NCBI RefSeq assembly: GCF_910592395.1
Contig: NC_088314.1
Coordinates: forward strand, 7,936,001 to 8,000,000
Reading direction: 5' to 3'
DNA length: 64,000 nucleotides
Source: Lineus longissimus
Lineage: Eukaryota; Nemertea; Pilidiophora; Heteronemertea; Lineidae
Shown: positions 47,692 through 58,859 of the stretch, piece after piece
Layout of the letters: every line of letters begins with the position of its first letter
Position numbering within the stretch: position 1 is the stretch's first letter
Made by a program: the position numbers and the translations under genes
Notes under the pieces: generated by a model
The model's input: only the letters and a program-made list of their open reading frames with translations
Databases searched by the model: none
Told to the model about the DNA's origin: nothing

Positions 47692-50608
47692 TGACAATCA
47701 AAACTAGGGACAATTTGTACAAACTGTTAGTAGGATTGATAACGATAGGGTATGTTACATGTTTGATTGATGAGAAATGTCCTATTCAGGCCTTTCAGAT
47801 TGCCCAGTGGGTTCACCATTTTAGATGCTACATTTACAAACTCTAGTTCAATTTTCAAATTTTTGAATGAAGTACATGTATAATTTAATCAATTCATTGT
47901 AGTAAGCCCAAATTTGAGACAGGTGAGTGTGTCACAGATTAAGGAATTGAAAGCCGTGCTATTGATGTGTTCTGTTATGGATGTTATTCTCTTGTTGGTG
48001 TTAGATTTTGGAGTTGGGCCCAAAACTAGTGTTTTATGCGATATGTGGAGAGGTAAAATACCAGTGCAGAGTTTTGGAGTGTCCTTGGCACTGTGTAAAG
48101 TTTTGGGGTGTTTTCAGGTGGTAAATGTCTGAGCAGAAGGTCATTGAAAACTGAACGTCTTGGGAAGCTATCACAACATTTTAGCCTGTATCATATTTTA
48201 GGAATTAAAATAGCACTGGCAGGTCTCTATACCAAAATCAAGACCAGGAGGGGAAGCTAAAATGTTGGCTCAAACCCAAGGTGTCTTGGCAGAAGGTTTG
48301 GGATGGAACTTGATCGATCTCCAACCGACTAGCCATTTCGCTGTGATGGGTCACATATGTGATCAACATCTCTCTAGTGCTTTAGTCCTAATTAATGCCA
48401 TCTTGGCACAATAAGTGCGTCCATTGGGAGAGTTAATACTTGTGTCATCTGACATGATCCGATCTGTTCTGTGATGTAGTTGCTTTCTCCTGCTTATAAT
48501 TTTAACTCTGAACATTTTCCGTAGCATTTTTGATTCAAGAAGAATTCTTTGCTAAAATTCCAACCAAGTACATGTACTTTAAAAGCATTTCATTGTACAG
48601 GACTGTTTCACAATTCGTCATTTATTGTCTTAGTTGTAACGAGCTGGCCTAGGAGCTAGTGAAAATTTTCAGAGGCGTTTTATGTGCTCACAGCTGAATT
48701 TTTTGTCTCTTAGTCTTGATTTAGTAAAACTGGTTAAATCAGGAAGTGGCTTTTGTATCAATTTTAGATTAGATTCTCAAATCTATATTTGGTACATGTA
48801 CATTAGAGTGGTAAATATAGACAAAATGGAAAAGTTGAAGTCATCATGTACTTCATTTGACAAAAACGAATTTAGAATTCAAACAATTGAAGATGGGTTA
48901 AACATCGAAATGTCAGAGTTATAACTTGTGTTGGTGAAAGCGCAACATTATCAGATGACTGTAATATTTATGCAATATTTTCTCTCAATTAGCGAAAATG
49001 TAGCTAAGCGTGCTATGTTACCCAGCACATAGCATCGAATCGAGCATGCTTTTGTGTACATGGTATAGTTTTAACTACAATTGATTTTTTGGTATTTGTG
49101 TTAAAGCAGCTTCATCGTGATCAATTATGACTGATGTAAATACCATTTACTTGCTTTACCTCCAGTGAAGGATATTGATTTCAGTTAAAGCCTGTCAGGA
49201 CGTTATTTAACAGTGTTGCCTCGAAAGCGTGTCTAATGTGATGGTTTTGTTATGAAACGAATTGAGCTCCTTTCTATGGTCAATAAGTCTGGCTTTTCTG
49301 GGCTACTTCGGAAGGTGCTGAAACATTGCCAAGGTGACTGACAGATGACTACAAGATATGATGTTTGTTAGGCTTATAAGCGGATAATTGGAAAGTAAAT
49401 CGAAGTTGACATCATTTTGTATTATCAGTGATTGCTCAATACTAGGCAAGGTGGCTTAGCACCCAAGTTAGTGTGATGGGTCACAGATTATCATCTTGTG
49501 ATGCATTTCCAGTGCCCAACATTTTAAGAAGCTTTGACCTGGCCGATACCTGGTTCAGAGGTCACTAGGATATCGCCCAGTCTCTGTCCTTTGTTTGGCT
49601 CTTAAATGGTTCTACTGACACCTTACCAGATTCACCTCGTTCCCAGGGTAAAATAAGTGCATAAGTGAGGTAATCTATGTACGTTATAGAGGGTCTAACT
49701 GGGGACAAGATTAATGGACATGGTCCTCTGAGCCCGAACAATTTGAACTGGAGTACACTGACTCCAGGTCTTAGAGGCACACCAGTTTGTAGGATGGTTC
49801 GAAGATTGCATCAAAATTTGAAGATGCCTACTCTAAGTCATTATCTCGCTTCCCATCCAATAGTGAGTGTCACAAAAAACTAATGTAAATAAAATAAATA
49901 AATAAATAACGTTTCAATACTCCCTGAGGTATGTGCACCAGATGAGAATGATGTGTTGATCATCTGTCACATTCATTTCTCATGGGTGTGGTTAAATTTA
50001 TAATGGCACCTGTAGCAATGGCCGAGCTGTGTCTGAGCGCAGCTGAGGTCGTTGCAGTTTGATTTATTTTGCACATGAGGCACTGAATTTTGCCATTAAT
50101 TTTACGTTAACAGTTTGAGGCTTTGAGGGGCTGCTGCAAACATATTGGAAGAAGAAATTTATCTTTGCCCATAAGGCACAGATTTTGACCGTCATCAATC
50201 GACTTATAGGATTAATGCCTCGAACCATAACCTGCTGCCATATTTCAAACCAGAAGTGCACTTTACTCTTCGAGTTCCTCGATAGAAAATTATTTTGAAT
50301 TCATTTCATTTTCATGCTACAAAATCTACTAAGATCGTGACATAGCTGGGTACTCACTCACATTCATGAATCATTGCATTAATACCAGCACTGCTAAGAA
50401 ACACCTATTCTCCATCGACGTGTGCCTTGTTTCCATAGCTTCATCATAAAAATATCACAACCGAGTTCATATGCCGTTGTTGGATTTGCAGTAGTTTAAT
50501 TTTTTTCCAACTGTTCAATAATTAAAAAAGCAATCGCATTAGTTTGATTGCGATGCTGTCAATATAAGCTGTATGGCTATGCGTGCATTGACCATACAAG
50601 TACAGGAA
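47692..50608. other. 3' flank of TMEM229-like gene and intergenic DNA
   Basis: No recognisable exon. A short AATA(AATA)n tract at about 49886-49911 may be a polyadenylation site or a repeat tail. Confidence 0.4.
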
Positions 50609-50792
50609 CAGTAGAACCTCTCTATAATGGACACTGTCGGAACTGACAAGGCAAAGTGCTGTCCTGATTAGGGTGGTGTCCTGATTAGGGAGGTTAAATT
50701 GAATGGAAACAACCAATTTGGGACGAAAACCAGTGTCCTTAACAGAGAGGTTGTCCTTAATAGAGAGGTGTCTGCTAAGGGAGGTTCCACTG
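50609..50792 (-). mobile_element. pogo/Tigger-like MITE, copy D
   Basis: Ends are 'cagtagaacctctcta' and 'gggaggttccactg'; the right flank is TA. Orientation is opposite to copies A and B, judged from the interior 'accaatttggga' and 'gtccttaatagagagg'. Confidence 0.85.
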
Positions 50793-51420
50793 TATATCCA
50801 GGACTGGCATGTTGTTGTATATTGTGAGTGAACATGTTCATCAACTTTGTACCTTTCTTGATGTGCGGTGTTGAATTTCGTCCATTATTTCTTGAGTGGT
50901 CTCGAGTACCGTATTGCTCAATCTACTTTTTGTATAGCTTACCAAAAACATATTTGAATCATGAGACCTATCCAAGATTTTCGGAGGGGGGGGGGGGTAC
51001 TTTTCAAATATAGAATGCTTTCTCATAGTCTGTTTTCAAGAAAAGACCTGTCGGGACTGCACACAGTGTTTGGAATACTGGAGGAACAGGGGCCATTGTC
51101 CTTGTCGGAGCCATTGCTCTCCTGATGTTAAAACAAGAACAAGTATTTATTAAGATACTTCTAGAAATTTAGTGAAGTACCCACAAGTGGTGGTGATACC
51201 ATATATTGTGTTCGTTCCTTTTGATCTCATATTATTTTTTCTGTGATTTAAAAGGGTGTCCAATGAAAATGTCCTCATGTCGAACTGTCCCGGTAGCTGG
51301 AGTCAAATTTAAGGATAAGATTAGTGGTTGTTCCCCTTGCATATTGCCTTCGCTTGCCCTTTGTAACTTAGCAGGCTTTTACTAGCTATCTTATCTTCTT
51401 CATCTTCAGCATTCAGATCA

Positions 51421-51618
51421 TAGGGCCGTTTAGACGACGCGAAAAAATCCGGATGCGTCCCGAATCCGGATTAATTTTTCGTCGTGTAAACGCAAAAAGA
51501 TCCGGATCAATGTGGTTGCATCCGGACTAAAAAGGTACCATCGCCTTGGGTGGTTTTAATCCGGATTCATCCAGATTCGATCCGAATGCGGTCTTTTCGC
51601 CTGTCGTCTAAACGGCCC
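51421..51618. mobile_element. MITE with perfect 17-bp terminal inverted repeats
   Basis: It begins with 'agggccgtttagacgac' and ends with the exact reverse complement, about 198 bp overall. The interior is CpG-rich with several 'tccggat' motifs in both orientations. 'cat' flanks both ends, which could be a 3-bp target duplication. The superfamily is not certain. Confidence 0.75.
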
Positions 51619-52369
51619 TCATGTAACCATCATATCCTCGTTGAAATAGATCAAAGGTGGCGAAAAATGAAATTATTCTTATTGTAGACTGTAGTTTGGA
51701 GCCTAAATGTAGAAATGTGGTCATTTTGACTCTCATAACAACGGGACGTTTGCATTAGGATGTTTTGACTGGTAACCTTTAAAAAAGTGATTGAGGGGGT
51801 TGCAATCATTGCCCAATGTATGTACATGTACCATATGACTAGTCTAATTATAGTCTTTATTCGTTTTTGGTAATTCCTGTATGGTTCGACTTGTGCATTT
51901 TACTTCACATGTACTTTCCTGTTTTAAGTTTATTAAACTTTTTACTTCTAATCCATTCCAAACTTTGAACCAAAAATAAAATTACATAATTAGTAATATC
52001 ATCATCAAGCCTTGGCAATATATGCTGTGTTTTGAAAATTTTCTCTTTACGAATGTAGTTACTTTTTGTTATGAATTGACCAGATCCTCTTGATGCTTGA
52101 AGGGCCTGACACAATCATTTAGCCTAAGTTTGTGCCCACTCTCAATACCAATGTCTCAGCATTGGGCACCGATATGAATATGAGACCATTCTTTCTAGTC
52201 TTGTGACAGAGCCAAGAAACTGCACTTATAATTTGACGTGTGGATTAAAATTGTTGATATTGGCATTAGAGCATGTTGCGTAGTTTAATTCTCAAATGTA
52301 CATTTTTGCTTGGTGCTCCTAGATGCTCAATTGGTGTTGTTCAGTTTCTGACGTTGTGCAGTTCTCCCC

Positions 52370-52610
52370 TAAATAAGCATGGCGACGTCGCGGTACTCTC
52401 AAACAGAAGGTCCTGGGCTTGAACCCTGGTCAGGTCCAATCTTTGTCCTTCACAGGTCGAGCTCAGGTGGGTGCTGCAATGACGTCTGCCACTTGATACC
52501 CCAGAGTGCCTCTGTGGAAACGTATGTGACAGTTGTTGTAAAGTGCTTTGGTGCCTCGGTCATAGGAAAGCACTTTATAATAACCGTCAATATCATTTAC
52601 TGCCTTATAT
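52370..52610 (+). repeat. tRNA-derived SINE
   Basis: A tRNA-like head has B-box-like 'gggcttgaaccctgg' at about 52418. The 3' part contains 'aaagtgctttggtgcctcgg' and 'gaaagcactttataa', a paired tail motif common to CR1/L2-mobilised SINEs. Confidence 0.6.
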
Positions 52611-52667
52611 CTTCACTGGGTAAAAGAATATTTAGAAGCAGATGAAAAAAACCCAACTTGATAAGAC

Positions 52668-52711
52668 CTTGGAGTAATTATCTTGATAATTATCAAGATA
52701 ATTACTCCAAG
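52668..52711. repeat. Perfect 44-bp palindrome
   Basis: Two 22-base halves meet between 52689 and 52690 with no loop and no mismatch; the left half begins 'cttggagtaattatcttg'. 'gataagac' occurs on both sides (52659-52667 region and 52711-52718). It has no terminator-like U-tract. Confidence 0.9.
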
Positions 52712-53829
52712 ATAAGACATATTGGATGTACATGTATATCTTTTGTCAAGTTTTCATCATTTTCTGCTCTGTTAAAAGTGTAGGCAACTGGTATTGTAGC
52801 TTTTTAAGCTGTTATTGATACACAAGGCTTTAAAAGAGAAGCTTATCGATGCTTTGAGCTATCTTGTTAAATCAATAATTGTTTACGCTTCGGGTTAGTT
52901 TGAGTGCTTCCATTGGATTTAAACTCGTGGTATTGGATTTTAAAACTTGCGTTGGCTGTGTTGCCTAATTTTCAAAATTTGTAGTCCTTGTGTCTGAAAA
53001 TAAATTGAATGTTGTATTTTCTCCATTGAAAATGTAAGCTTGCTTCACAGTGTTCTTTAAATATGATAGACTTATATCATGTGGTACGATACGACAATTT
53101 GCTTTACGATAAATTAGGGAGAAAAAAGTGCCAAAATTGTTTCAGTGAGGGACTTCATTGCCAAACGGTGGCAGCATAAGTTACCGTTCCAATTCAATAT
53201 CAATATAGAACCTTATGTGGATGAAATTGACATGGAGTGGAAATCTAGTGTGTATTAATGGTTTACTGCTGTCGAGAAAAGAAACAATCTCTGGTGAAAT
53301 TTTTTTGCTGTTGAATCTCACGCTGTTTGCCATATTTAGTTTTAGAATTCGTGCATTTTAAATTACGAGTTCTTGTCTAGGAGTTTTTATGTGCTTTTCG
53401 TTGCTTACATCAAAGATGTACTTATTGTTGGCATTTTTTGCGATTGTTTTAAAATAAAGTGTTCGATGTTGAAATATGTAGTCAAATGTATTTGAAAAAA
53501 CTGTATATATAAGACGCCAAAATGATACAGCATATGTTTTAACATTGATGAGAGTTTATTCTTCTCATGGTCCTGAGCTAGAGAGGATAATTCACGTTTA
53601 AAAGTTTGTTAACTGAACAAAATATGAATGATTTGGAAGGGGGTTTGTTAGCTCTACCTATTAGATGCAGACTGATGGTGATTACAGGTGCCAGGATCGA
53701 GGAAAGAGCGGTGATGTCACTGGTCACACTCCTGGACCAATCCAATAAGGTCCAAAGGGTGTCTGCTGAACTAGCTGCGGAGGGAATTTTAGATAAAAAG
53801 TCTAGCTCTGAAAGAGTTAATCTGATGTA

Positions 53830-53856
53830 CAGTGGAACCTCTCTCAGGTTCTACTG
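53830..53856. mobile_element. 27-bp TIR-only remnant of the pogo/Tigger-like MITE
   Basis: 'cagtggaacctctctc' is followed directly by 'aggttctactg', flanked by TA on both sides. Both termini of the MITE family are present with essentially no interior. Confidence 0.55.
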
Positions 53857-54149
53857 TATTTTGCCTCAACTCACAATTTTAAAAAACTCTCATCGATGTT
53901 GTCTTCTAAAATCCATATCATATTACATATATTATTAGTTCTTTTTTCCCTTTTAAAACAATTTGATGTGCATTTTCACTTTTGTTAAGTGTAAGTCTGT
54001 GATTAATGTCTTGCCAGTGCAATAAACATTATATGCATTCAGAATATAATCAAAACGAAAAAAAATGTTCTTGTTTTCTTCTGTTGTAATTGTATTCTTG
54101 ACTGACAGTACTTTCATGGTCCAGCTGGTTTTAGTCCGTCCATCATGTG

Positions 54150-54320
54150 CTGGTCTCTTATGGAAAAATAGTGTCTGACAGAGACCCTGATTGTGTATGG
54201 ATGGAAGTTGTGATCCAAGCATCATGGGTTCGACATAGCCCACATAAATGTATCAAACTTGATCTTGGGCAAGTCACTTGCTTCACAGTGTCCTGCAAGT
54301 TAGGCAGAACCAAGATTCCT
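54150..54320 (+). repeat. Probable SINE fragment
   Basis: B-box-like 'gggttcgacatagccc' at about 54226 is followed by 'cttgggcaagtcacttgctt' at about 54265, similar to the conserved body or tail of MIR-like and other L2-mobilised SINEs. Confidence 0.45.
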
Positions 54321-54484
54321 TTCACTTGATGCCTGTGTTGTGACAATGCAATAACCCCATTCTACCAGGGAAACATTGACTGATCCTCCCTGGGGAGGAC
54401 TGGGGCCCAGTTAGATATGTTAGCTGGTAACATCAGGTTGTTACTTTGCATTGATGTATGTAAAGTGAGATGCCAACATCGTGT

Positions 54485-54656
54485 GACCATGTGGCCAGTG
54501 CTTAAGTGTCCCAGAGTGGGCAGTTCTTGACCATGTGGCCAGTGCTTAAGTGTCCCAGAGTGGGCAGTTCTTGACCATGTGGCCAGTGCAAGTGTCCCAG
54601 AGTGGGCAGTTCTTGACCATGTGGCCAGTGCAAGTGTCCCAGAGTGGGCAGTTCTG
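54485..54656. repeat. Minisatellite, about 44-bp unit, four copies
   Basis: 'gaccatgtggccagtgc' starts units at 54485, 54529, 54573 and 54615, each followed by 'agtgtcccagagtgggcag'. The last two units share a small deletion. Nearly identical copies suggest recent duplication. Confidence 0.93.
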
Positions 54657-54775
54657 AAGCGCCTGGTCTGGTGTCAGATCAGTGGGTTGCATTACTGTTT
54701 GGACTCAACATTATGATGGAATAAGTTACATCCAGGGGAATAACAGAAGTAAACTTATTTTTACAACAAGAAGAC

Positions 54776-54781
54776 TTTATT
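54776..54781 (-). terminator. Candidate polyadenylation signal, PSMD6
   Basis: The plus-strand 'tttatt' in 'gactttatttac' gives AATAAA on the minus strand, about 410 bp beyond the PSMD6 stop. Confidence 0.45.
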
Positions 54782-55189
54782 TACAAAAAATCTGTACCAA
54801 GCCAAATAGACAGCTTTAGATGAAATCATACATGTACAATTGACAAGTAGAACCTAAGGTTTTCCCATTTCATAATGTGATGAAGGCTGTTTATACTCTC
54901 CAAATAACAACAGATTCAAAATTTCAGTGCTCGGTCATTCTGTGGTCAGGATTGCTACTCCGTCAGGAGGAGGCTGGCTGCTGAGATGTTGGCAGCATTT
55001 TTCTGAGGCTATTTCCCCCCAAAAGGCAGCAAAGGAAGGTCTGGAGCAGACAAATCTGCATAATGAACAAAATTTCTTGCACAGTTCCATTTTATGAAGA
55101 TGAAAGAGTCTTTTTGACTGAGTGTCAAAGTTTTGTACCGAGTGTCCACTGGATGAGCACATGATTTCCATTTCGATGATGTAGCAATT

Positions 55190-58100
55190 TCAGATGTTGA
55201 TGACACGGCTCAACTTCTGGATCCGATTCAAAAGTAAATCTCCCTGTTTGATCGTGGTCTGAAATAGAAACCAGACATTTAGGGAATAAGTTTCAATTGA
55301 AGTGCATGCAATAAGCCTACGCAAAAAGGCAAACCAATGCAATGACAAGATTGGACTACAGGGCTTGAAGTGTAACCATATATCAAGTGCTGCCATCTAC
55401 AGGACACTCACACCAGTTGATGCCTTTTGGAATGGCAGGCCTGGACAAGTATGTTTTCACTGAATCTAGCTCGAAGTTAGATCACTGATAATATATTTGA
55501 CTGTGAGATCCAATGAACTTGTATGTTGCAGAGTCTGTTTTTACTTACCTGGTATTGGTGATTCTTGCTATCTGGCCTGTTTGTCTCAACAATTCCTCCA
55601 ACTTTGTCTATTTTCGCATGAAGGCGCCCAGCAGCGATAAACCTGGATAATTCCCTGAAAATGAAATCAGACTTAATATCATTCCCATTGTTATGATGTC
55701 TTCACAGGTTTTGAAAAGGTACATGCCTCACTGCGCCATCTACAGGAACTAATCTAATGTCCGCTAGCCCATTTAAACATCTATACTGCGGCACCTATGA
55801 CTGCACAATATAAGTGCTTTTATGTCATCAGCAAGAGGGCCATAAAATTACTTATATTCTATCATACTGAATTCGAAAAGTAAGAATGTGGTAATGAAGT
55901 TATTCTCAGAAGAAATAGATCAACAACTTCTACGTACTGGTCAATTAAGTCCACGCTAACACCAAATGCCTTCGCCATATAGTCAAGTGTCAAACTGCGG
56001 TAGGACTCCAGAAGTTGTGAATACGCAAGGATGCGCATCTCTCTGACGTAGTATCGGTAATGTGGTGCCAACAAGCGGTCATGCTTCAGGAACTCTTCAA
56101 TATTTGCTGGAAAAGTGGAAAATAAAGTCAAGAACCAACACTAGGGGGGCTGTTAGCTGCAGGTCTTCAGCAGTGATGCTGCTTCCGGCCAAATGACCTG
56201 TTTCTGTTCATCAAAACCGAGTCCTGCAGAATATACTTAGACATAGATCCTATAGTCCATATTCTCAAGCAGCAGTTATATGGAGCCCTAGTCTTTTCCA
56301 AATTTCCAAATGTACCAAAATCAACTTACCCAAAGACTTGAAGAAATCGCCATACTGGCAGTTGTAGAGAGAGAAGAGGAACTGTCTGATTTCTGGCAGG
56401 CTGTGTAACACTTCTAATATTTCAGATCCCTTCACGGCCTGTAATCAAAATCAGAACACAAATTCAAAACTGCACAACAAAAATCAAAATTTGCAAGTTT
56501 GCATTTCTCTCCTTGACACTCTAATGGAATTTCAAGACAAACACCTTTTTTGTCAATAACAGCACAACACATACCTTTTCTCTGAGTTTGGGTCTTTCCA
56601 AAGCAATCATGCTGCATAGGACTGTGTAGGTCACAAACGATGTGTACTCCATGAGTTCATAAGACGTGAATGTCGCCACAGTATCTAGGAAGAGATTTGC
56701 TGCGGTTTTGAAGTCACGGATGGCCATACAGTACGTCCCTCGGTAAACTTTCAAACGGTTCCGTCTGTCCCAGTCTCCTCCCTCGTCTATCAAACTAAAA
56801 TGGAAAATAACCGAAAGTTTTCATGGCAAGGTCACCTTTACTTATCAACAAAGGTTATAACAAATTTGATATGATAAGAACTTTTCTTATAAAAGCCTAT
56901 AAAACTTCTCATTCTTACCTCTGTGCCTTTTCCAAGTTCCTGGTAACAAGATCATGATCCATGTAGAAGAGACCGAGTCTGATTAAATGGAAGACCGAGT
57001 CAAGACGATAACCCAGAGTGGTTGTTTTCTCACCAGTTTTTCTGAACTGAGTCAGTGCTGCTTCCTGAAAGAGATTTCAAACAAGGCGTTCAGTAAAAGT
57101 TTAGCATTCAGTTTATAGACCAACAATCACTGTCAGGTTACTGCACCAGCCAGATCCTGAGCAAAAGCCAGATCTTTGATGGGTTTCTAGATTCTAGAAT
57201 ATTTTCGGCTCTTCTCAAAAGTCATGAAATTAGACATGTTAAAGTTGCTGTCCTTTATTGAATATGGTCAACCAAAAAGGTGCGTTGACACGAAGATTTA
57301 GCTCAAATACAATGGGCTCTGTGTTGTTTCTGCCACAATTAGGTTTACATGTGGCTGAAAATGCAGAATAACAAACTGAACATTTTGAAGTTAGAGGAAA
57401 CTTCTCTCTATTTTAATCTTGTACGATTACTAATTAATATTACATTATCATTCCCTATAAGAACCGAAATTGATCCAAACCTTGTCACCAATTTTGGACA
57501 GATATTCTGCTTTTCTCATCATTGAATCTCTGACATCCGTTTCACCCAAGTTTTTCTCTGCGTCGGCAATAGCTTCATCTAATTTCTTCAATTCATCCTC
57601 GTTGGACTTCTGCATTTTACTCAAGAGGGTTACATCCACTTTCCATTTCAGCTCTTTGCAAATTTCTTCATAAAGAGGGGCCATATCTGAAACAAAACAA
57701 TGATAGTAAATTCTTAGTGGCCTATGGAGTATTCAGAGCTGACATAAACATGTCAGGGGCCTATCCATTTCAAGTATCCCACCCAATTGTCTTCAGTTGT
57801 TGTCATAGTCAACTTTGTACTAGTCCGTTGGACAACTCGGGAGGGGGTTGAGACACAATAAACATAAATTGGTAAGCGACCATAGAGTTATTTGTTTGGA
57901 ACTTGTTTGTTATGGCTTTCACTCAGCTCTATGATTATGACTGCAGCAGAGTAGCAAATCTGCACAGCAGAGTGAGTTCAAGTAACGTTACGCGATATTG
58001 TATCACCACTTCTGCGTTACATTACCATTTACGTCATGACATTATTTCCCATTAAATGGTGGTGATATATCGGACAATTTTTTCACAACGTGGCGATACA

Positions 58101-58538
58101 ATATCATGCAACGTTAGCAGTACGGTAACGGGTAAGTGCAACTTGAAAAGAAATATTTTTGCAATCAAAGGATTTTTTCTTCAGGAATCAGAAGATTAAA
58201 GCATGAGGTCCTTGAGTTACATCCTACAGAACTATAAGAAGGCGATAGGCACCTGCAACAGAGACTTGGACAAAAGGTCTGTCCGAAAATGTGATTCATC
58301 CGAAATTCGGTAAATAGTGTATTCTCCATGATGAATCAACATTTTTGACAAAGCCGGCACACAAGTTATTGAATTTCAGGACGATTTACGTACTATCTGC
58401 CTTAAGGGCTTCCAACAAATCATGCTTAGCCTTTTTGTTGTTGATATTCTTTTCTGTCCCAAGAAGAAATCGCCATTGGGCCAGCTGTAAATTAGGGTTT
58501 TTATCGAGTCCCTCTTCTTCTAAATTTTCGACCGGCAT
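55190..58538 (-). CDS. PSMD6: 26S proteasome non-ATPase regulatory subunit 6 (RPN7)
   Basis: Eight coding exons on the minus strand: 58394-58538, 57481-57686, 56919-57064, 56575-56794, 56330-56438, 55938-56106, 55549-55654, 55190-55258; 389 aa, the same as human. It is a lid subunit of the 19S regulatory particle. The N-terminus [20 protein letters not shown] matches human [20 protein letters not shown]. Helical repeats follow ([57 protein letters not shown]), then the PCI domain ([40 protein letters not shown]) and the end [17 protein letters not shown]. All junctions are GT-AG; two donors are GTACGT. Head-to-head with APPL. Confidence 0.98.
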
Positions 58539-58859
58539 TTTGGTTTCTGACGTCACGGTATTTGCGGAACTGTGAATTTAATTCAATTATTGTTTCAATA
58601 AAAATATAAAATTTGTTGAATTTGGAGAGATAACTATAAATCATTGACAGAAGATTTTGAAATAGAATTATATCTAATTTATTAAAGAAATCTGGGTGCT
58701 TTTTTTCAACGAATCACAGCGTCCCTAAATTATCTCACGGTCAATCGAAAAATGGCTGTACCAAAACATTGACAAGTCGATTTGCATTCAGAAAATCGCT
58801 GATAAAATACAAATTTAGTAGCCGATTATCATTTTGAGTCGAAGAACATAAGCATCAAT
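58539..58859. promoter_or_regulatory. Divergent promoter between PSMD6 and APPL
   Basis: Only 321 bp separate the two start codons. A perfect CRE/ATF palindrome TGACGTCA lies at 58548-58555, 10 bp upstream of the PSMD6 ATG. The remainder is AT-rich without a clear TATA box at an obvious position. Shared promoter use is inferred. Confidence 0.55.

Noticed and set aside
52668-52711. Palindrome considered as a transcription terminator
   Set aside because: Intrinsic terminators are not a feature of Pol II genes and there is no gene end or U-tract here.
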